A stretch of DNA of 64,000 nucleotides from Nephrocerus scutellatus. Taxonomy: Eukaryota > Arthropoda > Insecta > Diptera > Pipunculidae. Below, piece after piece: positions 1 to 11,493 of this stretch (positions within the stretch are counted from its first letter, which is position 1; each line of letters starts with the position of its first letter). The stretch lies in contig OX352763.1 of assembly GCA_947095585.1 (NCBI GenBank), positions 105,999,908 through 106,063,907 of the forward strand, in the 5' to 3' direction. The position numbers and the translations under genes are program-made. Below the pieces are notes generated by a model. The model saw only the letters and a program-made list of their open reading frames with translations, was not told the origin of the DNA and ran no database searches.

Positions 1-35
1 TCATAAAAAAAATCAATTTAATTTGAATGGGAATG

Positions 36-118
36 TGGCTCAGAAGCAGGTCTCAGCAGAGATGAGTGGCTGCGAGGCAGAGGTCTCCCAGTTTCAGCTG
101 CCGGGGTTCAAGTCTATC
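36..118 (+). repeat. possible tRNA-like SINE head
   Basis: TGGCTCAGAAG (from about 39) fits a pol III A box and GGTTCAAGTCT (near 107-117) fits a B box about 60-70 bases later, the spacing of tRNA-derived promoters. I could not fold a full tRNA, and the tail differs from the SINE at 40.25 kb. From 120 to about 600 nothing else was recognised. Confidence 0.3.
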
Positions 119-849
119 AAAATGCAGGTAGTTTTGGTTGGTTGCTGCTGTTGCTGCAGTGCTACCGTGCCCGATTGTCGCGCCTGACGAAATTATAATA
201 ATTTTTTGTTGTTGTTCTGCTTAATGATCAGTCCGTCGGTCACCTACGCGCGACAGTTCATGTAATTTATTGTCACTTAGTGTCATACGATTGTTTTTAA
301 TTTACCTCTCATCTGTCCCGCATCTCTTAGGATTGTGCTTGCTCTTTCTCATTCAGTCGTTTTTAAAATACAGCACACAGTGGGATTCTAGGAATGAAAT
401 ACAAGTCAAATATGCTTTTGATAATGGGAAGAATTGAGTGGTTAAGGAAGTCAGCTCACGTCATTCTTTGAGAAAACTCCTGAAATCTTGATCCACGTCC
501 ATCCAAGTGGCTTTAAAATTTATTTGCACATAATCCTTTAAATTAATTTGTATTTATAAAAAAAATTTGAAATAATCGCTGGTCATATTAATTAAGAAAA
601 AAATCTGAGCAACACTGGTCTAAAAGATAAGCCTTGAGGAACCTCAAAAGATGTGCCTCTCTTCAGCAGCTAAAGGTTAGTAAACTTTATCTGCTGAGAA
701 GATGCTTGGCAAAACTACAAACACTGAAAGACCAATAGAGAGAGAAGGAACGATATCAAGCGTGAGGTCAAGACCGTGCCCCGGATCTTGGACAAGTTGT
801 AAAGCCAAGAGTGATATTTCGTGGTTTTTTTTATGGAATATTTGTCTGG

Positions 850-1100
850 AATATCCTTAGACTGCAAAGATAAAGAGGGTAATCGGATCGTCGATCTTTA
901 AGACATCTTGGAGCGATTGAAAGAAAACTTTTATGAGCTAACTGAGAAATTGGAGGCCCCACTAATGACCGACTACTACACTATGCTTCTGCCACCAACC
1001 ATTGACAAACTTTGCAGAGCGATGAACTGGCTCAACAAATAAGGCTTCGGGATCAGATGGTATCCCAGCGGAGCTATGCGTTTGACTTAAGGTGCTGATA
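850..1100 (+). pseudogene. RTE-like non-LTR retrotransposon fragment (family B)
   Basis: The stretch is colinear at the DNA level with 40770-41020, the reverse-transcriptase N-terminal part of the family B element: AAAGA(T/G)AAAGA, then a segment around ATCTTGGAGCGAT, then the 'platform' segment that encodes NRLKNNKAP...DGIP in the other copy. Stops and frameshifts break every frame. It is a decayed fragment, and nothing suggests expression. Confidence 0.75.
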
Positions 1101-1189
1101 GAGGTCTCTTTTATTTGGGTTTACTATGGATACTGATAGGGGCTGCTTAATGTATTCAGCTTTGGTAATGTCAGTGGGTCCATTAGAGA

Positions 1190-1850
1190 AAAGGCTAGGA
1201 TATCAATTTTCTCGGATAACCAACTAATAAGTTATCACAAGAAAGCAATCTTTCCATCAAAACTACTCTTAACATAGAATGACAGTCATGGGAACTCCGA
1301 TAAAAATTTGACAGATTAATCAACACCCTACTGGAAAAGACTAGGAGACCAATTTTCTCTGATAACCAACTCATAAGTTATTATAAGAAAGCACCATTTC
1401 CAATAAGCGCCGCTCTTAACATAGAATGACAGCGGGAGCTCCGATAAAATGTTGACCAAGAAATGAACACCCCAAAGATTAAGAGACAAATTTCCTGTAA
1501 TAAGCACCTAATTAGTTATTATAACGAAGCAGTCTTTACACTAGATCCGCTCTTAACATAGAAACACAGTGGAAACTCCAACAAAAAGTTGACAGAGGAA
1601 TGAACACCACACTGGAAAAGGAGATCAATTTTCTCTCATAAGCAACTAATACGTTGTTATAAGAAAGCACTCTTTCCAATACGATAAAAATTTGACAAAA
1701 GGAATTAAGGTGCGGCTAGAACACCAATTTTTTCAGATATACAACAAATAAGTTATTAATTTTTCAATAGAAAAGCTCTTAACATAAAAGGACAATGGGA
1801 ACTCCGATAAAAATTTGTCGAGAAATGAACGTACCTCTGGATATGTATTG
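1190..1850. repeat. tandem repeat, about 140-bp unit, about five copies
   Basis: Recurring blocks CCAATTTTCTCTGATAACC, TCTTAACATAGAATGACAG and ACTCCGATAAAAATTTGACA appear in the same order, with unit starts near 1195, 1342, 1480, 1620 and 1718. Copies diverge by point changes and short deletions, so the array is old. No coding signal. Confidence 0.8.
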
Positions 1851-1864
1851 TAGATCCAGCTCTT

Positions 1865-2025
1865 TTAATTTTTAAATTCGCTATATTAACTTCGCGTGCC
1901 AGTGTCTGGCTGGCCGGCTGGTAGAATCTTGTGATACATTTTTAACCCACTTCCTAAAGTGCGATTTTATTCAAACTTTGCACACATGTGTATCTTCGAT
2001 GACAACACTTTCTATAAAAAAAAAG
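1865..2025 (-). repeat. dispersed repeat family D, reverse copy
   Basis: The reverse complement reads AGAAAGTGTTGTCATCG, ACACATGTGTGCAAAGTTTG, AAGTGGGTTAAAAATG, CAAGATTCTACCAGCC and ACGCGAAGTTAATATAG, the same order of blocks as at 28980-29280 and 61020-61180. This fixes a common 3' end for the family. Confidence 0.75.
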
Positions 2026-2044
2026 AACGCGATTTTCTTAAAAT

Positions 2045-2480
2045 TTTATACACATGTGTGTCTTCGATTAGAGAATTTAAAGGAACATTTTAAATTTTTA
2101 TGGAGTGTTTTTTTAAATTGTTGTTGTCTTCTTATCCTGTCATTTTTTGTTACGATTCTGCGCTTTCCATAAACCGTATGGGAATTTTATGACAACTTAA
2201 GGCAAAAAGAAAAAAAAATAGTTATTTTTTTAAATGCATCACCTGAATTTTAGGTCGGGATCGGGGGGCACCAATACAATGTATCTTCGATTAGAGAACT
2301 TACAAGAAAATTTTAAATTTTTGTGGGTTTTTTTTTAAATTGTTGTTGTCTTCTCTTCTTGTCATTTTTCGTTACGATTCAGCCTTTTCCATAAACCGTT
2401 TGGGAATTTTATGTCAACTTAAGGCAAAAAGAAAAAAAAATTAGTATTTTTTTTAAATGCATCACCTGAATTCTAGGACA
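2045..2480. repeat. 222-bp direct duplication, two copies
   Basis: Segment 2117-2255 (ATTGTTGTTGTCTTCT to CATCACCTGAATTTTAGG) recurs at 2339-2478 with few changes, and the similarity starts earlier at TCTTCGATTAGAGAA (about 2062 and 2283). The sequence from 2480 to 2940 is AT-rich with no recognised feature. Confidence 0.75.
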
Positions 2481-2939
2481 ACTATAAAAATATTCATACA
2501 ATGTTTGCAAAAAAAAATGTTTAGGAAATTTTTTACAAATATCTTTGGCACCCCTGTATTAATTTTAATAAATAATATAACAACTAAGCATAATTTGATT
2601 TCTAGGACAACCCAAAAAAAACTTTTTCAAAATTTCGCCAAAAATAACTACTATGACAATTTTTACAAATACCAAGTAGATATTGAATATTTTATATGTC
2701 AACTTAGGTCGAAAAGGCTTTATGGAAAAGATTTATAAAATAAAAATTTATGAGTCAACATGAATGTCAGCCCCACTGTTTATTGGTAGCCCCATGCAGA
2801 CTACAGTCTTATGCATTCACTCAAGGGGGGAGGGAAACTTTGTATAAATGAAACGACAGCTTGGCTTACATACGTGTTTAAGGTGTAATGTCGAGCTTAA
2901 CCAGAACTCTCACACTTTGTGTGATGTAGTTTGTGCCGA

Positions 2940-4200
2940 AATTAAAACTCCAGGAAACGGGAGCACTGTAGCACAGAATAATTAAAAGAGCAGCAGCGTC
3001 GCTCATTTAATGTTCATCATATACAGTTTGAAGCGGTAATTTTTTCCAGCTAAAACGCCATAAATTTGTAGCCTCAGCATTCTGGTCGCGATATCCCTAA
3101 GTGGTGCTGCTGCATTGCCAGATGCTGCCTCTCTGGTGCCCACCACTCCCACTCCTCCAGCAGAGTGAAATTCGCCGTTAAGTGTTTTGTCAAAGCAGCT
3201 ACCGTTGGTATGAATCAGCAGCACATCCACAGACTCTCAATAACCATCGCTCTCGCACCATCATCATCATTTGCTTTGCTGCCCGATATGAGAAGATGAC
3301 CGCTGAGGTGGCGGCGGCGGCGGCGGCGCCGTCAGTGAAAATGCAAACGATCCTCGGTCGATGGACGCGGCGGCAAACAATCTTTCTTAATGGTTCGCCT
3401 CGGAACATGAAAAAATACTCAAGTGTTATCGATTAATGTCCAAGTCTAGCAGCTACCGGTCGGTCGGTTGTTCGCTTACTGATGCAGAGAGCGCGACGAC
3501 AGCAATCGTCGCTTTGCGCTCGCGCTCAAAGGTGCTATCGTATTGAATGTGAACACCTTTATCAGTGTTACTTACTTATTTCACCTTCGGACGATGCTGA
3601 TGCTGCGATCTGGACTGGTCTGGATCGTCGTTGTCGTTGTCGTTGTCGACTCCTCCTGGTGTGACTTCAAGGTGGCCGCTGATGTTGGTTGTGTGAGGCA
3701 GCCACTTGCATGTGCCATCACGGAAGGTGTTCGTGTACCCAACGTAAAAATGTGCATTTTATGCACAATCCTCACCGGCAGCGTCAACCGCGTCATAAGA
3801 ATAATGGCACGAAGCGGCACTGGAGACGGGCACAGCATTAAGTGTGTCGTCGAAGTCGTCCTCAGGTAGCACGCAGTCAGCAACCAGCAGATCAATTCGT
3901 TTTGCCTCAACCGTGTCGACGCGTCACCACCAGTCACCAACCAACGACGATGCGACCATCGCACTCATGTCTTATCTTGGAAATGCCAAATGTCAGCGTG
4001 TGTGTGCGAGTATCTAGCCGTCTCTCGTAAATCGCGGCGGCATCCTTTCATGTCAGGAATGTCAAAAACCGATTAAGAGACTAAAATAGTTAAATTGAAC
4101 AATTTTCCAGCTCGGTCATGAAGAGGCATATGATCCATTGATCGTCGGTCGCGCTTATCGATCGGGAAATGTAAACCGATCAATATGCAATATTAGGAAT
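2940..4200. promoter_or_regulatory. unique intronic island, candidate cis-regulatory DNA
   Basis: Higher GC than the surroundings, with triplet runs (GCG, CAT, GTC) and no similarity to repeats elsewhere in the window. It includes a GCG run ending GGCGCC at about 3311-3330, close to Mad/Brinker-type GC-rich sites. Open frames here look like triplet-repeat artefacts. Regulatory function is inference. Confidence 0.35.
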
Positions 4201-4559
4201 ATATTTCTATAGTGAAGCGAAGACGGAATACTACTACTTCCCGGTGGTTTGAAGCTGGCCATTTGATTCCATTTAATCAATTCCTTCTTCGGTGGTCTTG
4301 GTCGTTATGTTATTCCTATTACCCCTCCGCACACTACTCAAGAAGAATTATTCAAAAGTTGAAGGAATTAAAAATTCCTGCTTTTTTATTATTTTATGGC
4401 AGTTGGCAGTTGTCTTTGAATTGCATTGCCTTGTAGGTTTAATCCGCTGTCAGACTGGACGATGACAGTCAACGCTATTATTCACCTCACCAAAGTGAAG
4501 TCAGGATTGCAATATTGAAAATCTTGGAACTAACAACAAAATTTTTAAAACTGGTGTAG

Positions 4560-4780
4560 GTTCTCTCTTCGATTTGATTAGATGAGAAGATTCCTGGATC
4601 CTGGCGAATGGGGTCTTAGAGTTGTTTGTCCGATCCATAGAAAAGATCTCAACTGCAGTGGAATCATTCTGTGTATGATCGCGTGTGTATGAAAATAAGT
4701 TTTCAATATTTCGAAACGCTCCTTAAGCGGAAACGTAATTGTTTCGTGCCGCGGAATATCAGACGGACTGTCAAAGTTTT
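4560..4780 (+). pseudogene. RTE-like reverse transcriptase fragment (family B)
   Basis: Frames encode EWGLRVVCPIHRKDLNCSGI and then YENKFSIFRN, matching the order WRRGILCSIPKKG...CCNYRGI...YKIFS in the copy at 41070-41170. The frame is broken and both sides are lost. It is an old fragment. Confidence 0.65.
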
Positions 4781-5039
4781 AAGCAAATCGTTTGTTTAAT
4801 CTTTGGAAGAACAGGAACCAAAAAAATTTAAAAACAAACCAGTAGATTGTTTACCCTTTACACAGCTTACCGAGCAATAATTATCTGTATCGTCTTCATC
4901 ATCATTGAATGTGACTGACGAGGGGTGGAATTCTGACAAAGGTGGGTCTTGAGGGTTTTTGAAGCGGTCTGTGGTGGGGTCTGGAGGATGGTTATGGTCA
5001 ATGGTTGGACGTCTCTGCTGCAAATTCTTTATTAAATGA

Positions 5040-5735
5040 AAATTAGGTTTTTTGTGGTCTTTTGAGAGGTCTTTAGGGTGTTCCTTTGGGGATCTTTTGG
5101 AGGATCTTTTGGGGGTTTTCTGGAGGATCTATGGGGGTTCTTTTGGGGGTCTTTAGGGGGTTCCTTTGGGGATCTTTTGGGGTCTTTTGGAGGATCTTTT
5201 AGGGGTTTTCTGGAGGGTCTTGGGGGTTCGTTTGGGGGTCTTTAGGGGGTTCCTTTAGGGATCTTTTGGAGGATCTTTTAGGGGTTTTCTGGAGGGTCTT
5301 TGGGGGTTCCTTTGGGGATCTTTTGGGGTCTTTTGGAGGATGGATCTTTTGGGGGTTTTCTGGAGGGTCTTTGGGGGTTCTTTTGGGGGTCATTAGGGGG
5401 TTCCTTTGGGGGTATTTTGAGGGTATTTTATGAAGTCATTAGGCTGTCTTTTGAAGGTCTTTTTGGGGGTCTTTTTGAGGTCTTTTATGAGGTATTTTGG
5501 AGGTCTTTTGAAAGGTGTGGTCTTTCTGTGGTATTCCGGGAGGTCTTTGGGAATATTTGGGGGTCTTTCGATGGGTCTTTTATGGGGTATTTGGGGGTCA
5601 TTTGAGGATCTCTTGGGGTCTTTTGGAGCGCCTTTTGAGGATCTTTCGAGTGTTTTTTGGGTGGTATTTTGTGTGTCTTTTGTTGGGCTTCTGTGGGTCT
5701 TTTGAGGAGCTTTTGGGGTGTTCCAACACTCCTTG
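5040..5735. repeat. G-rich minisatellite, 11-12 bp unit
   Basis: About 60 copies of a drifting unit such as GGGGTCTTTTG, GGATCTTTTGG or GGGTTCCTTTGG. The + strand has dense runs of three to five G, so quadruplex formation is possible. Long open frames on both strands come only from the lack of stop codons in the unit. Confidence 0.9.
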
Positions 5736-5759
5736 AGAGAATCGGAAAGCTGTCCATTG

Positions 5760-6650
5760 TGCACCTTGCGTATTGTAGGACTCTTTAATGATATTTAAGT
5801 ATCGTCGTAGGGGTATCCACTCACAATAAGTTGAATCTGAAGAATTGCTTGATCTTGTCACTGATTCATTATTATTTAAGACGTCTCCCTTTCTATTGTT
5901 ACACAAAATTGCGATTTACTACGGCCGATAACATCATAGGAGGATTCACCATATTATAGCTAACTTTTTGGAACTAAATACCATTTGTTGTCATTTCCAA
6001 TGCAAAATATTTCTCGCTACGCCATTGGCCTCAGTTCGATAGGCTCACCAGCCCTTTGGATGATCGCACACACTCCCGTGGTAACAATTCGACCTTGGAT
6101 AGAGTCTTACATCAATGGCTTCGGTAACTTCAGTTACGAGTGTCTGGGCGATTGCAAAGCAGACCCTGGCAGCACATCCATCCGGAACCTAAGCCATCTT
6201 ATTTGCCATCAGGATAGCAAGCTAACCACGAGTTTTCCACACGCGATCTTGGTCAGATCTGATATCAAGTATCACCCGTTCGTTCAGGTATGAGTGCATG
6301 GGCGATTGCTAGGTCAGCAATCCATCCTAGGCCCACCCAAGATAGCTTCAATCCACATATGTTAGACTGAACTGCTAAATACGAAGAGACCGCCCAAATG
6401 GAAGATTCTCTAAGTACTACTAGCGCTTTCTGGGTCGCTAAAGTACGAAGACATTGTCCATCCCGATCATACTCTATGTACCCGCGGCACTTTATTTATT
6501 TTTCGTGGTAGAGTCCCGCAACCCTACAATATAAAGATTAAGATGGAGCTGGAACCCCCACGGGGCTAAATATAGAAGAGACCCTTCATGCTGCTGTCGT
6601 TGGCCTTTCATATAGGCTCGTCTGCCACCAGACTCCCATTCCGTTGACCG
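5760..6650. repeat. unassigned stretch with a dispersed segment at 6095-6215
   Basis: The segment TGTCTGGGCGATTGCAAAGC, then AGACCCTGGCAGCAC and TCCGGAACCT, recurs at 22205-22265. The rest, including a frame at 5985-6293, shows no domain I recognise. It is probably old transposon DNA, perhaps the untranslated part of one of the LINE families nearby. Confidence 0.45.
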
Positions 6651-6889
6651 CTACCTTCAGTTCATCCGCCTTTAGAGAGATTTTCTCCAACCCTAGGACT
6701 CTCCAGTACTTTTAGAGACCCATTAGCTTCAGAATAATTATTAGAAAACTTGTCGCCCTTTTTAGTAAAATCAACACATTTAGTCAATGCAACACCACGC
6801 CCACTTTGAAAATTCTCGCCGCAATTTAATGCAACCGAGCATTTAACTTTCAATAACCTTTTTCTCCACATCGTAAATTGTTGCAATTT

Positions 6890-8060
6890 TTACAACAATT
6901 CAAAATGCAATCACAGACGGCTGACGCTGCTGATGACGATGACGACAACAACAACAATAATCGTAAATTAACTTTAATTGCACTTGCACGTTAATTTATT
7001 GGTTTTTCTCACTTGACAGATGGACGTGATGGTGCACCGTGCACTGCCAGCACCAGCACCGCAGCGCGCCACTACTATTGATGGCGCAATCAGTCAGTTA
7101 GACACGGCTTTTCGCCAAACTGTCACTTGTCGTTTGTGATTGTCGTCGTCGTCGTTGTTGTTGTCGTTGCCATCATTGCCATCCTTCAATTAATTTCACA
7201 CACAATACAACGAAAGAGGTAGTAAAAAAACGTAATAAAAAAATCACACAGCAACAACAAATTAAACTAAAGAACAAAATGATAAGACGAAACGCTGATT
7301 GACACGCTGAAGCCCATCAGCTCACACAAGCAAACAAACAACAGCAGCAAAAAACAGAAATTATGTGACAATATTTCAGCAATGGCAATGTGTCAATTGA
7401 GGAGGCAGACGACGGTGGCCGGTGGCGATGTCGCGCTCGTGCGATCGGCTGTCTTCGTTTACTACTCCATCCTCCATCATTCGCTCGCTCAGCCAGCCAA
7501 AGTACGGTAATCGCCTGCCGGTAGCTAGACAGTATGTCAGTCAGTGTGAGTAATCAGAGTAATCAGTTTGTGAACGAGTCGTCCGAATCGACTTGCATTA
7601 CATCCTGCATTACAAGTTGCGTGCAGCAGCAGCACACAGTGCAGAGAGAGCGAGCACATATCAGAATTATCGACATTGTGATATGCGGCGGAGCAGTTAA
7701 AATGTTGTGCACACGGAATGGACAAAGTGCAAATGCAACCGTCAGCGATCAGCCATCATTTTTTATGATTGCCCATTGGAGCTGTGCTGTGGTGTGTGAG
7801 CTGGAGCGAGTTCCATTTTTTGACGTATGTATGCGTATGACATATGCATGTACATACCGAATAGCTGCACGCTGTGTTTCACTCGATTATTATTTTCACC
7901 TGATGCTGATGATGCGGTTAACTGACGCGACCGCGAACCAACGCAATGCTCGACAAGAAGAAAATTTGCAATAAATGCAACAGCAAATGGATTGATTGTT
8001 AACAAAGCGTAATCGAAGGTGTTGACGATGCATACAGTACGAGCGATTCGTTGAGTGGGC
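6890..8060. promoter_or_regulatory. unique intronic island, candidate cis-regulatory DNA
   Basis: Mixed-composition DNA rich in CAA/CAG/GTC triplets, with no match to repeats in the window. A frame at 7534-7974 has Cys-rich low-complexity sequence with no known domain and no splice partner, so I do not call it a gene. Regulatory role is inferred from position within bi. Confidence 0.35.
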
Positions 8061-8094
8061 ACCAGGGTTGCCGTTTAAGTCCAATTGGACAATA

Positions 8095-8416
8095 ATGCCT
8101 GAAACACAATCACGCTTCAGCTTCGGCTTCGCCTGACGTTTACGAGTTCAGCCATACGATTTTAGTGCTTCCTATCACAATGTCGCGTCGGCTTCAACGT
8201 TTCGTTTGGCAATCGTAAAGAAAAACGTAATGTTACGTAACGAAGCTACAAACGGATGCTCTAGTTCAAAAGTGCTGAAAATTTGCTTTGACTGACAGTT
8301 GTAAGCAGAGAACTGTGGCAGTACTCTCATTTGAGAAATGCCATATAGAGAAAATTCATTCAAAGCAAATTCAAAGCGAAGCAAGACGAAGCTGAAGCTG
8401 TTTGTGTTTCAGGCAT
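8095..8416. mobile_element. 322-bp MITE-like element with terminal inverted repeats
   Basis: The left end ATGCCTGAAACACAATCACG and the right end (reverse complement ATGCCTGAAACACAAACAG) match over 15 bases exactly, and then over about 20 more (GCTTCAGCTTCG) with small gaps. The interior has no coding potential and holds a short palindrome GTTACGTAAC. No clear target-site duplication is visible, so the superfamily is open. Confidence 0.7.
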
Positions 8417-8489
8417 AAGTGATTCTTTTAACAGAATCAATTAAAATAAAAATCAATTACGGGTTTTCCAACCAGGTGCAAGAAATATT

Positions 8490-9000
8490 TCACTCGCTCT
8501 GATCTGGTTACTATTTAAAAGGCTTTTGTTCTCCCTAAACTTGAGTACAATTGTAATATCTGGTCTGGTGCATTTAAAAATACCTTGCACCAGGTAGATG
8601 GAATACAAAACCGTGCGATAAAACTTATCGGTAACGAAAACATTACGAAATCAATAAATTCGTTCGAACACCGCAGGAACGTTTCCTGCTTGTCACTATT
8701 TTATATTTTTTTCTACCAGCGGTGCTCAAGAGAAATAGCCAGCCGCATGCCACCTTTTCTTGAATTCAACCGCAATACTGGTGGCGATCTAAATGCTCAT
8801 CAGGTTACCCTCAAGCCCATCTTCGGACGTACAGTTAAGTACAGGGATTCGTTCTTCAAGTGCACAACACGTATTTGGAATGATCAGTCAAGCTCTGTCT
8901 TCCCACATCACTATGATCCACAGGCATTCAAAACACAAGCTCATAAACATCTTCTCTTTTGTCCTCCGTTTCCTTAACGCCCACGCTTTGTCAAGCATAT
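8490..9000 (+). pseudogene. jockey/CR1-like LINE, C-terminal fragment (family A), copy 1
   Basis: The frame encodes PKLEYNCNIWSGAFKNTL, QNRAIKLIGNENI, a segment EHRRNVSCLSLFY, and RTVKYRDSFFKCTTRIWN. This is the usual region after the reverse transcriptase in jockey/CR1-type elements ending at the RxWN motif. The coding stop is at 8977. The 3' end is near CGCCCACGCTTTGTCAAGCAT (8978-8998). The N-terminal two thirds are missing. Confidence 0.8.
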
Positions 9001-9058
9001 AGCCGAGCATTATGAAGGTGCGAACCCCTTTATGCGTGCGCAAATTATTAAAAAAAAA

Positions 9059-9729
9059 ATGCTTAGCACAGCGTGGGCGTTCGGAAATTAAGGAGAGAAA
9101 AGGTGAGACATCTATACACATGTGTCTTAAAAGCTTACTGTAGATTACACAAATACGAAAACACAGAATCGGGCAATTCATTCAATATAATAATTGTGCG
9201 GCTAAAGAAGGAATCTCTGATTAGTTGGTACTTCCAAATATAGGCCTAATGGTAGACCCGTGATCTCAAGTTGTGGCATGGGTATTGCGGTTGGGTTGTA
9301 GAATGCTTGCATCTGGATATTTCTTAACACAGCGATAACACAGTGAAAAGCAGGAAACATTTCTTCGATGTTCAAGAGATTCGACTGTTTTCGCAACACG
9401 TTCATTACCAATAAGTTTTATCGCGCGGATCTAAATTCTGTCTACTGGACGTAATGTGGTCTTGGGCACACCTACCCAGTTGTATTCAAGTGTAGGGCGA
9501 ATATATGCCTTGTAAACCTAAACATTTCGCAGCATTCTTAGCGATGGCGAATATGTGATCGTTCGGTTTAAATTACATTTAGATGACAGAAGACAGCATT
9601 GTGTTTTGGAAGCGTTATGTGTTATGCTGTCAAGGTCAGAATTTAACGTGCCTAACGTTTTTGTTCAAGTACCACTTGCGATGAAGAGGGGCAGATGCAG
9701 AAAGCGCGAACATGAAATGCGAATATGTG
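9059..9729 (-). pseudogene. family A LINE fragment on the reverse strand, copy 1
   Basis: The reverse strand encodes RAIKLIGNERV, then SLEHRRNV-like sequence shifted in frame, then QLEITGLPLGLYLEV, equivalent to the + strand family A C-terminus. Its 3' end is at AATGCTTAGCACAGCGTGGG (about 9058-9077), so it meets the + strand fragment tail to tail. Confidence 0.65.
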
Positions 9730-10160
9730 CATTTAAAAATACCTTGCACCAGGTAGATGGAATACAAAACCGTGCGATAAAACTTATCGGTAACGAAAAC
9801 ATTACGAAATCAATAAATTCGTTCGAACACCGCAGGAACGTTTCCTGCTTGTCACTATTTTATATTTTTTTCTACCAGCGGTGCTCAAGAGAAATAGCCA
9901 GCCGCATGCCACCTTTTCTTGAATTCAACCGCAATACTGGTGGCGATCTAAATGCTCATCAGGTTACCCTCAAGCCCATCTTCGGACGTACAGTTAAGTA
10001 CAGGGATTCGTTCTTCAAGTGCACAACACGTATTTGGAATGATCAGTCAAGCTCTGTCTTCCCACATCACTATGATCCACAGGCATTCAAAACACAAGCT
10101 CATAAACATCTTCTCTTTTGTCCTCCGTTTCCTTAACGCCCACGCTTTGTCAAGCATATA
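9730..10160 (+). pseudogene. family A LINE C-terminal fragment, duplicated copy
   Basis: Identical to 8571-9001. The frame upstream of CAFKNTLHQVDG is new sequence made by the tandem junction, which gives an artificial open frame from 9555. It has no function of its own that I can support. Confidence 0.85.
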
Positions 10161-10217
10161 GCCGAGCATTATGAAGGTGCGAACCCCTTTATGCGTGCGC
10201 AAATTATTAAAAAAAAA

Positions 10218-11260
10218 ATGCTTAGCACAGCGTGGGCGTTCGGAAATTAAGGAGAGAAAAGGTGAGACATCTATACACATGTGTCTTAAAAGCTTACTGT
10301 AGATTACACAAATACGAAAACACAGAATCGGGCAATTCATTCAATATAATAATTGTGCGGCTAAAGAAGGAATCTCTGATTAGTTGGTACTTCCAAATAT
10401 AGGCCTAATGGTAGACCCGTGATCTCAAGTTGTGGCATGGGTATTGCGGTTGGGTTGTAGAATGCTTGCATCTGGATATTTCTTAACACAGCGATAACAC
10501 AGTGAAAAGCAGGAAACATTTCTTCGATGTTCAAGAGATTCGACTGTTTTCGCAACACGTTCATTACCAATAAGTTTTATCGCGCGGATCTAAATTCTGT
10601 CTACTGGACGTAATGTGGTCTTGGGCACACCTACCCAGTTGTATTCAAGTGTAGGGCGAATATATGCCTTGTAAACCTAAACATTTCGCAGCATTCTTAG
10701 CGATGGCGAATATGTGATCGTTCGGTTTAAATTACATTTAGATGACAGAAGACAGCATTGTGTTTTGGAAGCGTTATGTGTTATGCTGTCAAGGTCAGAA
10801 TTTAACGTGCCTAACGTTTTTGTTCAAGTACCACTTGCGATGAAGAGGGGCAGATGCAGAAAGCGCGAACATGAAATGCGAATATGAAAAGCTAATAGTA
10901 GTGTCGTCGACAGAATGAATTGGAATATAAGTGGTGGATAGGAGATCATTCATGAAAATCAGAAAAAGTTTCGGAGACAAAACAGAGCCTTGTTGAACAC
11001 CTGCGTTTATGTGGTGAACATTGGATTTAAAACCGTGAAACCGGTACAAGGAAAGAAATGACGGTTCGCCTTTTTAGGGAACAGGCTGTTAAATGGCTGT
11101 TAAAAGGCTGTTTTCAAATTCCTTAGAAAGACTTCAGAAATTAAAAAGCCTGCGCAGTGGCAGTTCCAACGTTGAAGAATACCTCTTAAAAACTATAGCA
11201 GGAATACCATCAGGCCCAGCAGATTTATGAATGTTGAGATAAATTAATAGTCTAGCTACT
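10218..11260 (-). pseudogene. family A LINE reverse-transcriptase remnant
   Basis: The reverse strand encodes SAGPDGIPAIVFKRY, LPLRRLFNF, NVHHINAGVQQGSVLSPKLF with FLIFMNDLLS, and HSVDDTTISF. This is the order of reverse-transcriptase motifs in jockey/CR1-type elements, but the catalytic YADD/FADD is SVDD and frameshifts separate the parts. The part up to 10886 is the second copy of the tandem duplication. Confidence 0.8.
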
Positions 11261-11493
11261 TGGCGAGAACCTAAGTAGGTCAGTCTCATAGAGTTGACCA
11301 ACTTTCAACTTTTTTCTCCGGCAAATGGTTCGACCGTTCTCTCTCACAAGAATTCGAAGTTTATTTTGGCATTTTTTGCTTGTCTGTACGACGACAATGT
11401 ATTCATTGGGTTACCTCATTGCGTTACATACGGCAACGTCAACAAATACGTTGACGCAACGGACGTTCCGGATTCTATGGGCTGGGCCCTTTA

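Larger units (their letters stand above)
8571..10886. repeat. 1159-bp tandem duplication, two apparently identical copies
   Basis: Sequence 8571-9729 repeats at 9730-10886 without a difference that I could find, including the translations of all frames. The junction lies at GAATATGTGCATTT, with GTGC as possible microhomology. The unit contains the end of a + strand LINE fragment followed by part of a - strand one. It is either a very recent duplication or an assembly artefact. Confidence 0.92.

Noticed and set aside
3182..3964. Overlapping frames with poly-Ala, poly-Val or poly-Thr runs
   Set aside because: Produced by GCG and GTC triplet runs read on both strands.
5199..5906. Several overlapping open frames on both strands, rich in Lys/Pro or Gly/Phe
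   Set aside because: All lie in the 11-12 bp minisatellite, whose unit lacks stop codons.
7534..7974. 146-codon frame with Cys-rich start
   Set aside because: Low-complexity sequence, overlapping frames on the other strand, no domain and no splice context; more likely regulatory DNA.
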